DNA from: Pantoea phytobeneficialis
GTDB taxonomy: Bacteria; Pseudomonadota; Gammaproteobacteria; Enterobacterales; Enterobacteriaceae
Direction of reading: 5' to 3'
Assembly: GCF_009728735.1 (NCBI RefSeq)
Contig: NZ_CP024639.1
Coordinates: 1 to 64,000, forward strand
DNA length: 64,000 nucleotides
Shown in pieces: positions 25,137 to 34,553 of this stretch; position 1 is the stretch's first letter, and every line of letters begins with the position of its first letter. The translations under genes and the position numbers were made by a program. Under the pieces are notes generated by a model. It saw only the letters and a list, made by a program, of their open reading frames with translations, was not told where the DNA came from and did not search any database.

Positions 25137-26279
25137 ATGCAACGATTAACAAGATCAGCGCAAATTGATGATGCCACCCTCGCCATTTATGAAGAAACGG
25201 TTGCGATTATTCACCGTTATCTTCCGCCTTCCCTCGCGCTGCTTTATGCCACTGCACGTCGAAGCGCCGAAGGGAATCTGGAGTGGTGGACAGCGCGACA
25301 AGGTCTTGCCACTCCGCTGTCAGCACTGAGCGACACCGAACAAATCGAAACTCAGCGTAAGCGTCAGCAGTATCAGGACACGGTCGCTGGCTTAATTGAC
25401 CAGCTTACCGCGCGTGGGGAAACCCAACCGGCTCAGGCATTGCAAACGCTGCTCACCCATTCACAGGATCTGGATTGTTATCGCGTCGGTGGCGAGCCGG
25501 TATTAATCAATTGGGCCATCCCGGTACCGGCTCCCTTGACTCAGGTGCCACCACCAGCGAGGCGGTGGAGATTCCTGCCCTGGTTGCTGCTGGGATTATT
25601 GCTGCTGATTGCTCTCGCATGGTGGTGGTTCTGTTATCACCACCGCACCGATGCTGCCCTTCCGGTACAGCACACGCCACCTGCGGCAGTTGGCGATGCC
25701 TCGCCAAATAAGACCGAGTTAACGCAGGATAATCCCAGCGTCAGCCTCGCTAAAACAAACGACTTCGGCCGTATCAAAGTCAATCTGACCTGGCAGCAAG
25801 GTCAGAATCACCAACCGGTAGATCTGGATATTGCCGCGTTCATTAAATTGAAAAATGGCAGAAACACCGGTGTTGAGGCACTCAGTAAATACCTGGGTGA
25901 CTATGAAAAAGCCCCCTTCATGCTGTTGCAAAAAGATCTGCGCGATGGCGGCAGCAAAGATGGCGAATGGCTGTTCATCAACGGCAGCCAATGGCAGGAG
26001 ATTGATGAGGTACTGATCTACAGCTTCATTTACGGCGGCGCGAATAACTGGCAGGGACTGGATGCCACGATCACGCTCTCTGTGCCGAATCAGCCACCTA
26101 TCTCAACCACTTTGGTCAATAGCGGTGAACGCAATGAAGTTGCGGCAATCGCGCGAATAAAAAACGTCGATGGCGACCTCAAAGTTGAGCGGCTTAACAG
26201 CTTCTTCCCGGACCGGGAGTCACTGGCTAAGCACTATGGCTGGAATTTTGAATGGACGCCTGGCGCCAGCAAAAATTAG
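25137..26279 (+). CDS. Membrane-anchored TerD-domain protein (operon gene 3)
   Basis: 380 residues. An N-terminal soluble helical region (1-135) precedes one transmembrane helix (about 143-166, FLPWLLLGLLLLIALAWWWF). The C-terminal ~180 residues match the TerD/TerZ fold: RIKVNLTWQQ, VDLDIAAFIKLKNG, KDLRDGGSKDGEWLFINGSQ, IDEVLIYSFIYGGANNW and the final YGWNFEWTPG. TerD domains bind Ca2+ through acidic loops and occur in stress, phage-defence and tellurite-associated clusters. The helix followed by a large C-terminal domain would put TerD in the periplasm, which is unusual. No other ter genes are present, so tellurite resistance is not implied. Confidence 0.85.
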   Translation: MQRLTRSAQIDDATLAIYEETVAIIHRYLPPSLALLYATARRSAEGNLEWWTARQGLATPLSALSDTEQIETQRKRQQYQDTVAGLIDQLTARGETQPAQALQTLLTHSQDLDCYRVGGEPVLINWAIPVPAPLTQVPPPARRWRFLPWLLLGLLLLIALAWWWFCYHHRTDAALPVQHTPPAAVGDASPNKTELTQDNPSVSLAKTNDFGRIKVNLTWQQGQNHQPVDLDIAAFIKLKNGRNTGVEALSKYLGDYEKAPFMLLQKDLRDGGSKDGEWLFINGSQWQEIDEVLIYSFIYGGANNWQGLDATITLSVPNQPPISTTLVNSGERNEVAAIARIKNVDGDLKVERLNSFFPDRESLAKHYGWNFEWTPGASKN

Positions 26280-26328
26280 CCACCGTCATCTGACTTGCGT
26301 TAATTAACAGCCCTACAAGGTTTAGACA

Positions 26329-27786
26329 ATGCGAAATTCGATTCAGGGACCACTGTTACGTACCGGAAACAACTCGTCTTTTAAGGCGCTGGGGGAGACG
26401 GGTTATCCAGTGTTTAAGATGGCCTTTCAACTCCGTGAAGCTATTTACCGTCTTGATGCCGGGCGCGATTTAGCCCGCCATCTTGCCATCCCGCAAAATG
26501 AGCAAGGTGGCGATCGTACAGATTGGTACAGCAGCTTTGCAGGCGATGTCATTCCCTGGCGCAGTGCCACGGAAAGCGAGCGCGCCTCAGCACGTCAGCA
26601 GTTCACCGGATTCCAGATGGCGGTTCAGGCGTTGAGTGAGCAGATGCTGAACGCTGAGAACAGCGGTGCAGGCGGCGATCGGCGGGTATTCGCTCAGTTA
26701 TTAAAATCCGTCGTTAACTTCCCCGATGATGATTTTCTTTATCTGGTTAACGGCGTACTGGTGATCACCTTCTGGGGTTTTGTCCATCCAACAGGTGAGC
26801 AGAGCAACCCGATGCACTGGCTGCAACCCAGCTCAGTACCCGAGCCAAAAGCCGTCGCCCCCCTCACCCAGCCACTGGCGCAAGCGGCTCCAACGGCTGT
26901 TCACACCGTTGAGACGGTGACACACACCCAACGGCGGAAATGGAACTGGCGATGGTTACTCTGGCTGCTGGTCGCCCTGCTGGCTCTGGCGCTAATCCTG
27001 GGATTACTGCGTGGCTGCGTTCCGTCGCTTTCCCTGCCGGGACTGCCGAAATTGTCCGCTGAGAATAACCCTAGCGAACCGGTCGGCAACCTGGACAACA
27101 GCCAAAACGTGGCGGTCAATCCTTCAGCCAACTCCGGCTCTCCTGTTGCGGGGAGCACGGATGCGACCAGCAGTGGAGCAGTGGCGAGCACCGCTGAGGT
27201 GAATCAAACCGGTACAGGGGGTGTCGATGAGCCGCCGATTGTGGATACCTCCACATCAGATGCACCGGCACTGACGGACTCCCGTGAGCTGCCAGCACCT
27301 GATTCCGCCGCGACAACTACACCACCCGTGATGCCAGAACCACAAAACGTTGAGCCGCAAAATCCTGCGGTCACGCCCAATAGCGTGCCCCCCGTCCAAC
27401 CCGTGCAGGGTCAACCACTGACGCTTCCTGGTACGTTACCTGATGGACCTGCGCAGTTTCTGAACGGGCAGTGGCGAGTCAACGGTGGAATCCAGGACAA
27501 ACTCACCGGCCGTCCGTTGCAGTTGCAATACAACTTCAAACAAGGCGAAGGCACCGTCAGCGTCCGTCAGTCCAATGGCGTCACCTGTACCGGTGCGGCT
27601 AAAGGCAATGTGCAACAAGGCGCGCTCAATATTACAAATCCTGAGCAGATGAAGTGTACCGATGACTCAAACTTTATTGGCCCAACCATAGAGTGCAAAG
27701 CGCCCGCGGCTGGTCATACCGATTGTGTCGGCAAGAATGAGGGAGATAAAACCTTCCCCATTCGTATGCTGCAAACCCATTCTTAA
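26329..27786 (+). CDS. srfA: SrfA-like membrane protein (operon gene 4)
   Basis: 485 residues. The N-terminal ~180 residues are soluble (PLLRTGNNSSFKALGETGYP ... NFPDDDFLYLVNGVLVITFW). One transmembrane helix lies at about 206-226 (WRWLLWLLVALLALALILGL). A Pro/Ser/Thr-rich linker (about 240-360) leads to a compact C-terminal domain with paired cysteines. Position directly before srfB and srfC and the overall plan match SrfA, the first gene of the SsrB-regulated srfABC locus of Salmonella. AAGG lies eight bases before ATG. The topology resembles gene 3: cytoplasmic head, one helix, periplasmic sensor or binding domain. Confidence 0.8.
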   Translation: MRNSIQGPLLRTGNNSSFKALGETGYPVFKMAFQLREAIYRLDAGRDLARHLAIPQNEQGGDRTDWYSSFAGDVIPWRSATESERASARQQFTGFQMAVQALSEQMLNAENSGAGGDRRVFAQLLKSVVNFPDDDFLYLVNGVLVITFWGFVHPTGEQSNPMHWLQPSSVPEPKAVAPLTQPLAQAAPTAVHTVETVTHTQRRKWNWRWLLWLLVALLALALILGLLRGCVPSLSLPGLPKLSAENNPSEPVGNLDNSQNVAVNPSANSGSPVAGSTDATSSGAVASTAEVNQTGTGGVDEPPIVDTSTSDAPALTDSRELPAPDSAATTTPPVMPEPQNVEPQNPAVTPNSVPPVQPVQGQPLTLPGTLPDGPAQFLNGQWRVNGGIQDKLTGRPLQLQYNFKQGEGTVSVRQSNGVTCTGAAKGNVQQGALNITNPEQMKCTDDSNFIGPTIECKAPAAGHTDCVGKNEGDKTFPIRMLQTHS

Positions 27787-27802
27787 CAGGGACGAATAGA
27801 TT

Positions 27803-30800
27803 ATGTTGCCTGAAATTGTTTCTTTTGATCGCCAGGTCACTCTGGTCGGCGACTCCGGAATTCAGTTTATGGATTTCGGTTTGACCTTCAAACGCCAGAC
27901 TGCCGGGACGGGCGAATTTGTCAAACTCGCCAACGGCGTACTGACACGTCTGATTTACAACGAACCGCGTGATTACTATTTCTATCAGCCGACGCCAGAC
28001 AAAATTGAGAAGGCGAAAAGCCAGTACGACATTCCTGTTGAGCAGAGCCTGAAACTGCTGGACAGCGTCTGGTTGCCGCTGCCCCTGTTCCGTTTTAGTT
28101 TGCCCAATATTTACCAGGAAGGCCCGCTGAACTGGGCGCGTTTTCGCCTTGTGAAACTGCCTGAAGCTGACCTCGATGGTCACACGCACCGCATGACGCT
28201 GGCGATTGATACCCGCATCATGGCTAAACAACAATCGGCTGCGGATCTTAGCCCTAATCATGAAGATGTGAATGCCGGTGCGACCTTTGCAGTAGCCACT
28301 GCCACTTACGCGCTCAACTGGTACTTAACCCAGGAGTGGGTCAAAGATTGGCTGGTCGATGTCTTTAATGAAGCCAGCAAAGGGCGGGATATTGACGATC
28401 GAGAGGAAGAGATCGCCCAGCAGTATCCGCTGGCGCACTACCTTAACCTGCTGTCCCTGATGGCAGAACCGCTTGAGGGCCTGCAAACCCAAACGGTAGC
28501 CTCTATCGCGATACCCCAGTTTAAAGTGATTGCCAATCGTGAAGTGAACGCCATTAAACCGATCCCGGTCGATCTGATTCTTGATGTGGGTAACTCCCGC
28601 ACCTGCGGCATTTTGATTGAAGATCACGGGCAGTCAGGATCCGGCCTGATGCACAACTACGTGCTGAAGCTGCGCGACCTTAGCACACCTGAACATATCT
28701 ATATCGACCCGTTTGAAAGTAAGGTGGAGTTCGCCCAGGCCTTTTTTGGCAAAGACCTTTATTCCGTGCGAAGCGGTCGCCACGATGCTTTCCAGTGGCC
28801 AACCATCGCCCGCATTGGGGGTGAAGCCAGTCGCTTAGCGTCACGCCGCCGGGGGAGCGAGGGTTCTACCGGGCTTTCCAGCCCTAAACGCTATCTCTGG
28901 GATGAGAAATTTTATGGTCAGGGCTGGCGCTTTAACGGCAGCTCATTGCAGGAAACCAATCCCCTTGCCACTGCCGCTCCTTTTGCCAATTTAATTAATG
29001 AGAAAGGCGATGCCCTGCATACCATTGAGGATGAGATGGATCGCATCCCGGTGTTCACACCACGCTATTCCCGCAGTTCACTGATGACCTTTATGTTGGC
29101 AGAAGTGTTAACGCAAGCCATCAGCCAGATCAACAGTCCCGAGCAACGTATTCGTGAAGGCCATGCCGGTCTTCCGCGTCAACTTCGCCACATCATCCTG
29201 ACGGTCCCACCGGGTATGCCGATGGCGGAACGCTGCATTCTTGATGGAAGAATGCGTCAGGCCGTGGGCCTGGTATGGAAATCACTGCGCTGGCATGCGG
29301 GTGAGAATGATCCTTATATTGATGAGAAGGAAGAACACAGCAAGGGCAACATCAAGATCCCACTGCCAAAAATCCGCGTCGAGTGGGATGAAGCGTCCTG
29401 TGCTCAACTGGTGTACCTGTACACCGAGATCAATCAGAACTTCGCCGGTCATCCGGAAGTCTTTTTCAATACGCTTGGCCGCCCGGACCGTCAGGATCGG
29501 GAAACCCTCACCATTGCATCAATTGATATCGGCGGCGGCACAACAGATCTGGTTATCACCGATTACCGCCTGGATCGCAATGGCGTGACCGGCGGCGGCG
29601 CCAACGTGCATATCATCCCCCACCAGCGATTCCGCGATAGCTTCAAAATTGCCGGGGATGACATTCTGCTCGACGTTATTCAGTCGTACGTATTACCGGC
29701 TTTCGAGCTGGCGCTGCGTGAAGCAAATGTACGTTCGGTAGATACGTTGCTGTCCCAACTGTGCGGTTCACAAAATATCAGTGCCGCCGAAGCGGTTCTG
29801 CGCCAGCAACTGACCCTGCAAGTGTTCGTGCCACTGGCGCTGCACCTCCTTGCCCGCTATGAGCAATATGATCCGCAGAATGAACAAACCTATCTGCTGA
29901 TCAATCAGCGCGTCGGTGAATTACTGCCCGCGAACAGCATCAGTGACGAGGTTGATAGTTTTGTACGTCGTGAAGTGAAAAAGGCGGGAGGCATAGAGGA
30001 TTTCAAACTCGCGGATATTGCCCTCAATATCACGCTGACGAAAATGCACACCGATATGTGCTCAGGCAAATTCAACATCGACAAAGTGCTGACCGCATTG
30101 TGCGAAGTGTTGTCCTGTTACCAGTGTGACCTGCTGCTGCTGACCGGGCGACCGTCGCAACTGCCAGGGATTCAGGCGATTGTCCGTCGCAACCTGCCGT
30201 TACCTCCAGGACGCATTCTGGCGTTGCATGGTTACCAGACCGGCACCTGGTATCCGTTCCATAAAAACGGTCATATTCACGATCCCAAAAGTACCGCCTC
30301 GGTGGGTGCGATGCTGTCGCAATTATGCGCGAACCACAGTATTCCCAACTTCCATTTCCGTATCTCGGCGTTGAAACCGTATTCCACCATTCGCCATCTC
30401 GGCACCATTGATATGGATAACCTGATCCACGATGCCGACGTTATCTACCGCGATATCAAATCTGAAGACGGACAAATCATCCTGCCGGTATTTATGAATG
30501 ATGAGGGTGAAGCAACCACCGCAAGCATCGTGATGCGCGGCGACCTGCGCCTGGGTTATCGCCAGCTGGACGCAGAGCGCTGGTCTGCATCCCCCTTATA
30601 TACGCTGCGGTTCACCGAGTCTGGGCGTGAAAATTTCTCTAAGGCGAAATCCATCGACAGCGGCTCTCCGTATATCAAAGTCAGGCTCACGATTGATAAA
30701 GGTAAGGCTGCGCAAAAATTAGGGCTGATCAGCGATCGTCTGACCATTGCTGATGTCAGCAGCAACACCGACCGATCTTTCGGCAAGAAAGATGTCGAGC

Positions 30801-30877
30801 TGGAACTCAATACCATGCCCGATACAGGACTCATTGACAGCCGGCACTGGCTCGATAGCGGGAGCGTAAAAAAATAA
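27803..30877 (+). CDS. srfB: SrfB, Hsp70/actin-fold ATPase (operon gene 5)
   Basis: 1,024 residues, close to Salmonella SrfB. Two phosphate-binding loops of the actin/Hsp70 fold are visible: LILDVGNSRTCGILIED (residues ~257-273) and IASIDIGGGTTDLVITDY (~572-589). It therefore probably binds and hydrolyses ATP and cycles between conformations, and is predicted to be cytoplasmic. The first ~250 residues form an additional N-terminal domain. The stop codon overlaps the start of srfC by one base (TAATG), so SrfB and SrfC are made in step. SrfB has been called a virulence factor from its SsrB regulation; a direct effector role has not been shown. Confidence 0.92.
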   Translation: MLPEIVSFDRQVTLVGDSGIQFMDFGLTFKRQTAGTGEFVKLANGVLTRLIYNEPRDYYFYQPTPDKIEKAKSQYDIPVEQSLKLLDSVWLPLPLFRFSLPNIYQEGPLNWARFRLVKLPEADLDGHTHRMTLAIDTRIMAKQQSAADLSPNHEDVNAGATFAVATATYALNWYLTQEWVKDWLVDVFNEASKGRDIDDREEEIAQQYPLAHYLNLLSLMAEPLEGLQTQTVASIAIPQFKVIANREVNAIKPIPVDLILDVGNSRTCGILIEDHGQSGSGLMHNYVLKLRDLSTPEHIYIDPFESKVEFAQAFFGKDLYSVRSGRHDAFQWPTIARIGGEASRLASRRRGSEGSTGLSSPKRYLWDEKFYGQGWRFNGSSLQETNPLATAAPFANLINEKGDALHTIEDEMDRIPVFTPRYSRSSLMTFMLAEVLTQAISQINSPEQRIREGHAGLPRQLRHIILTVPPGMPMAERCILDGRMRQAVGLVWKSLRWHAGENDPYIDEKEEHSKGNIKIPLPKIRVEWDEASCAQLVYLYTEINQNFAGHPEVFFNTLGRPDRQDRETLTIASIDIGGGTTDLVITDYRLDRNGVTGGGANVHIIPHQRFRDSFKIAGDDILLDVIQSYVLPAFELALREANVRSVDTLLSQLCGSQNISAAEAVLRQQLTLQVFVPLALHLLARYEQYDPQNEQTYLLINQRVGELLPANSISDEVDSFVRREVKKAGGIEDFKLADIALNITLTKMHTDMCSGKFNIDKVLTALCEVLSCYQCDLLLLTGRPSQLPGIQAIVRRNLPLPPGRILALHGYQTGTWYPFHKNGHIHDPKSTASVGAMLSQLCANHSIPNFHFRISALKPYSTIRHLGTIDMDNLIHDADVIYRDIKSEDGQIILPVFMNDEGEATTASIVMRGDLRLGYRQLDAERWSASPLYTLRFTESGRENFSKAKSIDSGSPYIKVRLTIDKGKAAQKLGLISDRLTIADVSSNTDRSFGKKDVELELNTMPDTGLIDSRHWLDSGSVKK

Positions 30878-33570
30878 TGAACAACGAACAAACTACTCTT
30901 CAACAAGGATGGGCGGCTATCGCCCAGGGCTGTCAGGATGCGCTGGGCTGGGTGGACAATGTCCGCACCGGCTCTCGTCGCCTGGACACAGAAGCCGACC
31001 AACTGAATCTGAGTTTGCTGCGTACCCGTAATCTGGCGAACAGCCTCTCTCAGGTTTCTGGCACGCCAATGACGGTAGGCTTCTTCGGCATCTCTCAGGC
31101 CGGTAAGTCTTATCTTATCTCTTCAGTAGCCGCAGGTAGCAATGGCGAACTGAAAGCACGCTATGGCACCAGGGTGGTGGACTTTATCAAAGAGGTCAAT
31201 CCGGTTGGCGGAGGGAAAGAGGCGACCGGTCTGGTCACGCGCTTTACCCGATACGCGCCCGAAGCCCCGCAGGGCTATCCGGTTCCTTTGCGCCTGTTCA
31301 GTGAAATCGACCTGGCCAAGATCCTCGCCAATACCTGGTTCAATGACTTCAACCATGAAAATCTGACTTATCAGCTTGATGAAAACCACATTGAAGAACG
31401 CCTGCGACCTTTCCTGCAACGCGTCGGTCAGGCTGATGCCAACAATGGTGTCAGCAGGGAGGACGTTGTTGCCCTGTGGGATTACCTCAAAGATTCATTC
31501 AAAAAATCAGTAGAAAAGTTTGAGCACGCCTGGTGGCCGCAGGTGCTTAAAATCGCCCCCACCCTTACTCCCCATGAGCGTGCAGACCTTTTTTCTCTCC
31601 TGTGGGGAGAACAACCGGAACTCACTGAAACATACCGTTCCCTGGCCCATGTGCTGGCAAAACTTAACCACGCAAAAATGGTGTTTGCCCCATTAGAAAC
31701 GCTTACCGAGCATAGCAACGGCAGCATTATGAATGTCGACAGCCTGAATCGCCTCGGTTCAAGCCAGGACCGCCTGGTCGAGATACGTTTCTGGCAAGAG
31801 AACCAACAAACCGGTAGCGCCCACTTGTCACAAGCGGAGCTCGCGGCATTGACCGCGGAGCTCATTTTCCCGCTGGCAGAGGTCACGCCAAACAGCGTGA
31901 TGGAACAGGTCGACTTACTCGACTTCCCCGGTTATCGCGGTCGCCTCAAACTTCTCGCCCTGAAAGATGCGGCTCAGTCGGGTAAAAATCCGGTATCGCA
32001 GCTGTTGCTACGCGGCAAAGTCGCCTATCTGTTTGAGCGTTACACCGATAATCAGGAGATGAATGCCCTGGTGGTCTGTGCCAGCTCGTCTAAACAAAGT
32101 GACGTCTCCGATGTGGGTCCGGTTCTCACCCGCTGGGTCGAGAAGACGCAAGGCAAAACGGCTGAAGAACGTGCCAAAAGTAAAGCTGGCCTGTTCTGGG
32201 CCATTACCATGTGCGATGTACGCATCCAGGACAATCTGACGAAAACGGAGAGTCAGCTCAATGAAGCCTGGGAAGGCATGATACATATGACTCTGCTGGA
32301 ACGTTTTGCCCAGTATGAGTGGTTGAAAGAGTGGTCCCCGGGCAAACCCTTTGATAACTGTTTCCTGGTACGTAAACCAGGCATAGATACGCCGTTCCTG
32401 AAGCTTGAAAATGTCCCAGGGCAGGAGACCCTGAAAGAGGTGGCGATTACCGATCGCTACCAGGACATCATCGACACTATGGGGCGCGCCTTTGTCACCC
32501 GTCAAAATGTCCAACGGCATGTTGCCGCACCCAATGAGGCATGGCAGGAGATGCTCAAGCTCAACGATGGCGGCGTTTCTCGCCTGACCGGGGCACTGCG
32601 TGGCGTCGCCCACCTGACGTTTAAATTAGATCGCCTGCGTGAGCAGCTGAAACAATGTCGCATCGAAACCGCAGAAAAACGCCTTGGCCGCTGGTACCAG
32701 CATGACGGCGACGGCCAGTTAGAAAAAAAACAAGCCATTGCCAAAGAACTGTGGCAGGGCTTAACCGCCAGCCCGCAGAGTTTGGGGGAGATGATCAGTC
32801 GTTTAGATCTGCCTTCTCATGAGCTGAACAATATCTATCTGAGCATTCGCGATCAGGATCAGGTGCCGCAAGTCAGCGAGGTTGAGCGTCCGCAAAACAC
32901 CTTTGCTGCGAATCCCTTTGGAAGTAACCCGTTTGGCAGCAATCCTTTCGGTCAGGATTCGGTCGAGGAACAACCCTCCGCGATTGCACCCACGCCAGAA
33001 CGCATCGGTCAGGATGACGAATTCGCTCATCAGGCCTTTAAAGCCTGGGTCGCGCATTTGAGAGAACTGTCGCAGCAAACCACGTATTGGCAGCAACTGG
33101 GGCTGAACAGTGAAACCATCAATTTGTTGTGTGAAGAGTTGATTACCGCAGCCACACGTCTGGATCTGGAAGGTACGCTCAAGCGCGCGCTGGCAGGTCA
33201 GGAACAGGCGGGAACACGTCGGGAGCAGTTGCTGGCACGCCAGACGCAACGTGCTCAACTGGCGCTGCGAGACTTTATTGCCTGGTTTGGCTACCTCACT
33301 TTGCCCGAAGCGCAAATCCCTGACAGCTACGTTGGCGAGAAAAAGAAAGTGTTTGCCCGCCAGGCCACGCTTGCCCGCGATGAATTGCCGCAACTGGCAG
33401 CGGTCGCGCCTCAACCGGGGATGGCCTATCTGGGCGACTGGCTCTCGGCATTAATGGCGCTCACGTTGAACAACGCCGGCCACAGCGCAACCAGTGATAT
33501 CTCCCTTGAACAAAATCAGCAACTGGGCCAGATCATCGGCCAAATGAAACAAGAGAACCCGTCATGCTAG
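30877..33570 (+). CDS. srfC: SrfC, large P-loop GTPase-like protein (operon gene 6)
   Basis: 897 residues. A Walker A/G1 loop FFGISQAGKSYL (about 68-79) and a G3-like DFPGYRGR (about 347-354) show a P-loop NTPase. The long helical remainder and total size fit a dynamin-like or SrfC-type GTPase. Around residues 678-692 there is a tandem triplet N-P-F-G / S-N-P-F-G / S-N-P-F-G. Salmonella SrfC is shorter (about 700 residues), so this is an extended member. No membrane helix is seen. It overlaps srfB by 1 nt and the next gene by 7 nt. The nucleotide specificity is an inference. Confidence 0.9.
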   Translation: MNNEQTTLQQGWAAIAQGCQDALGWVDNVRTGSRRLDTEADQLNLSLLRTRNLANSLSQVSGTPMTVGFFGISQAGKSYLISSVAAGSNGELKARYGTRVVDFIKEVNPVGGGKEATGLVTRFTRYAPEAPQGYPVPLRLFSEIDLAKILANTWFNDFNHENLTYQLDENHIEERLRPFLQRVGQADANNGVSREDVVALWDYLKDSFKKSVEKFEHAWWPQVLKIAPTLTPHERADLFSLLWGEQPELTETYRSLAHVLAKLNHAKMVFAPLETLTEHSNGSIMNVDSLNRLGSSQDRLVEIRFWQENQQTGSAHLSQAELAALTAELIFPLAEVTPNSVMEQVDLLDFPGYRGRLKLLALKDAAQSGKNPVSQLLLRGKVAYLFERYTDNQEMNALVVCASSSKQSDVSDVGPVLTRWVEKTQGKTAEERAKSKAGLFWAITMCDVRIQDNLTKTESQLNEAWEGMIHMTLLERFAQYEWLKEWSPGKPFDNCFLVRKPGIDTPFLKLENVPGQETLKEVAITDRYQDIIDTMGRAFVTRQNVQRHVAAPNEAWQEMLKLNDGGVSRLTGALRGVAHLTFKLDRLREQLKQCRIETAEKRLGRWYQHDGDGQLEKKQAIAKELWQGLTASPQSLGEMISRLDLPSHELNNIYLSIRDQDQVPQVSEVERPQNTFAANPFGSNPFGSNPFGQDSVEEQPSAIAPTPERIGQDDEFAHQAFKAWVAHLRELSQQTTYWQQLGLNSETINLLCEELITAATRLDLEGTLKRALAGQEQAGTRREQLLARQTQRAQLALRDFIAWFGYLTLPEAQIPDSYVGEKKKVFARQATLARDELPQLAAVAPQPGMAYLGDWLSALMALTLNNAGHSATSDISLEQNQQLGQIIGQMKQENPSC

Positions 33571-34553
33571 CTAAAATTTTACCGTGCCAACCTTCAGAGC
33601 CGGGATTTGCACAATTGATGATTCGCCTGCGTGGCGAAGACGCCTTGCTGGCCAATCTGAACTTTACGTTGTGCAACAACGAGCAGAATTACTTGCAGCC
33701 TGACGGCCACTGGAGCCCGGAGCCACACTGGTTTACCATCAATGGCGGGTATGCATTCAATAATGGCAGCGGCTTCCGTATCGGCCCGGACATCCTTGAC
33801 CCCCTGCTGACCAGCCCCAGTCAGGTGCAAATTCAGGCTAAGTTGGCCACCGGTAAAACCCTGATCACCACACTCCAGTTGGCACGCGATGAGTTGTTCT
33901 CTTCTGGTGCCCGTGGGCAAACCGCCCACTACGGTGGCAGTAGCGTGTTGGATACACCGGACACCGCACCTGAAACCGTTCCGGAGACTGAGGCCGAACC
34001 CACGCCTGATGAACCCATCCGCACACCAACAGCCGCGCGGCCCAAACGCAATACGTCTCTGGTTCCGATCATCATCGCCGTGCTGCTGGTGCTGTTGATT
34101 GCCGCCGGTGCGCTCTGGTGGTTTATGGGACGCGACAACGCCACGCCAACCGCGGCAGCGAAACAACCGGAAGCCCCGGTGGTGGCAGAGGCAGCCAAAG
34201 CAGATGCTAACGCGTGTTCACCCGCTAACCTGACAAGTCAGACCGAGCTCGATTTTGTCCAAAACTGCGTACAACAGAAGCTCGACAGTGACAAGTTGCT
34301 GGCCATCATTCAGGCAGCCAAACAGGCGAAGCAGTGCGGTGTAGCCCAGCGTCTGTACGCCCACAGTGCTCAGGGTGGTGATACCAGGATCGCGCTCGCC
34401 TATGCCGCTGAATATGATCCTCAGGGTCACCAGCCAAGCGAATGTTTCAAAACCCCGGACCCGGATACCGCTGCTTACTGGTATGAAACCGTGCTGCAAA
34501 CCGATCCAGAAAATCAGAAAGCCAAACAACGCCTTGCGGAGCTGAGAAAATAA
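33564..34553 (+). CDS. Single-helix membrane protein with periplasmic repeat domain (operon gene 7)
   Basis: 329 residues. A soluble N-terminal domain (1-115; FAQLMIRLRGEDALLANLNF, FTINGGYAFNNGSGFRIGP) is followed by a Pro/Glu/Thr-rich linker. One transmembrane helix lies at about 171-193 (SLVPIIIAVLLVLLIAAGAL). The C-terminal ~110 residues are helical with paired cysteines and a TPR/Sel1-like ending (AAYWYETVLQTDPENQKAKQ). Its start lies inside srfC (7-nt overlap) and its stop overlaps the next start (TAATG). It has the same head-helix-tail plan as genes 3 and 4, so three different single-pass proteins may surround the SrfB/SrfC core. Confidence 0.85.
   Translation: MLAKILPCQPSEPGFAQLMIRLRGEDALLANLNFTLCNNEQNYLQPDGHWSPEPHWFTINGGYAFNNGSGFRIGPDILDPLLTSPSQVQIQAKLATGKTLITTLQLARDELFSSGARGQTAHYGGSSVLDTPDTAPETVPETEAEPTPDEPIRTPTAARPKRNTSLVPIIIAVLLVLLIAAGALWWFMGRDNATPTAAAKQPEAPVVAEAAKADANACSPANLTSQTELDFVQNCVQQKLDSDKLLAIIQAAKQAKQCGVAQRLYAHSAQGGDTRIALAYAAEYDPQGHQPSECFKTPDPDTAAYWYETVLQTDPENQKAKQRLAELRK

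Noticed and set aside
25137..26279. Tellurite-resistance determinant
   Set aside because: Only a TerD-like domain is present, fused to a membrane anchor; terB, terC and other core genes are absent.
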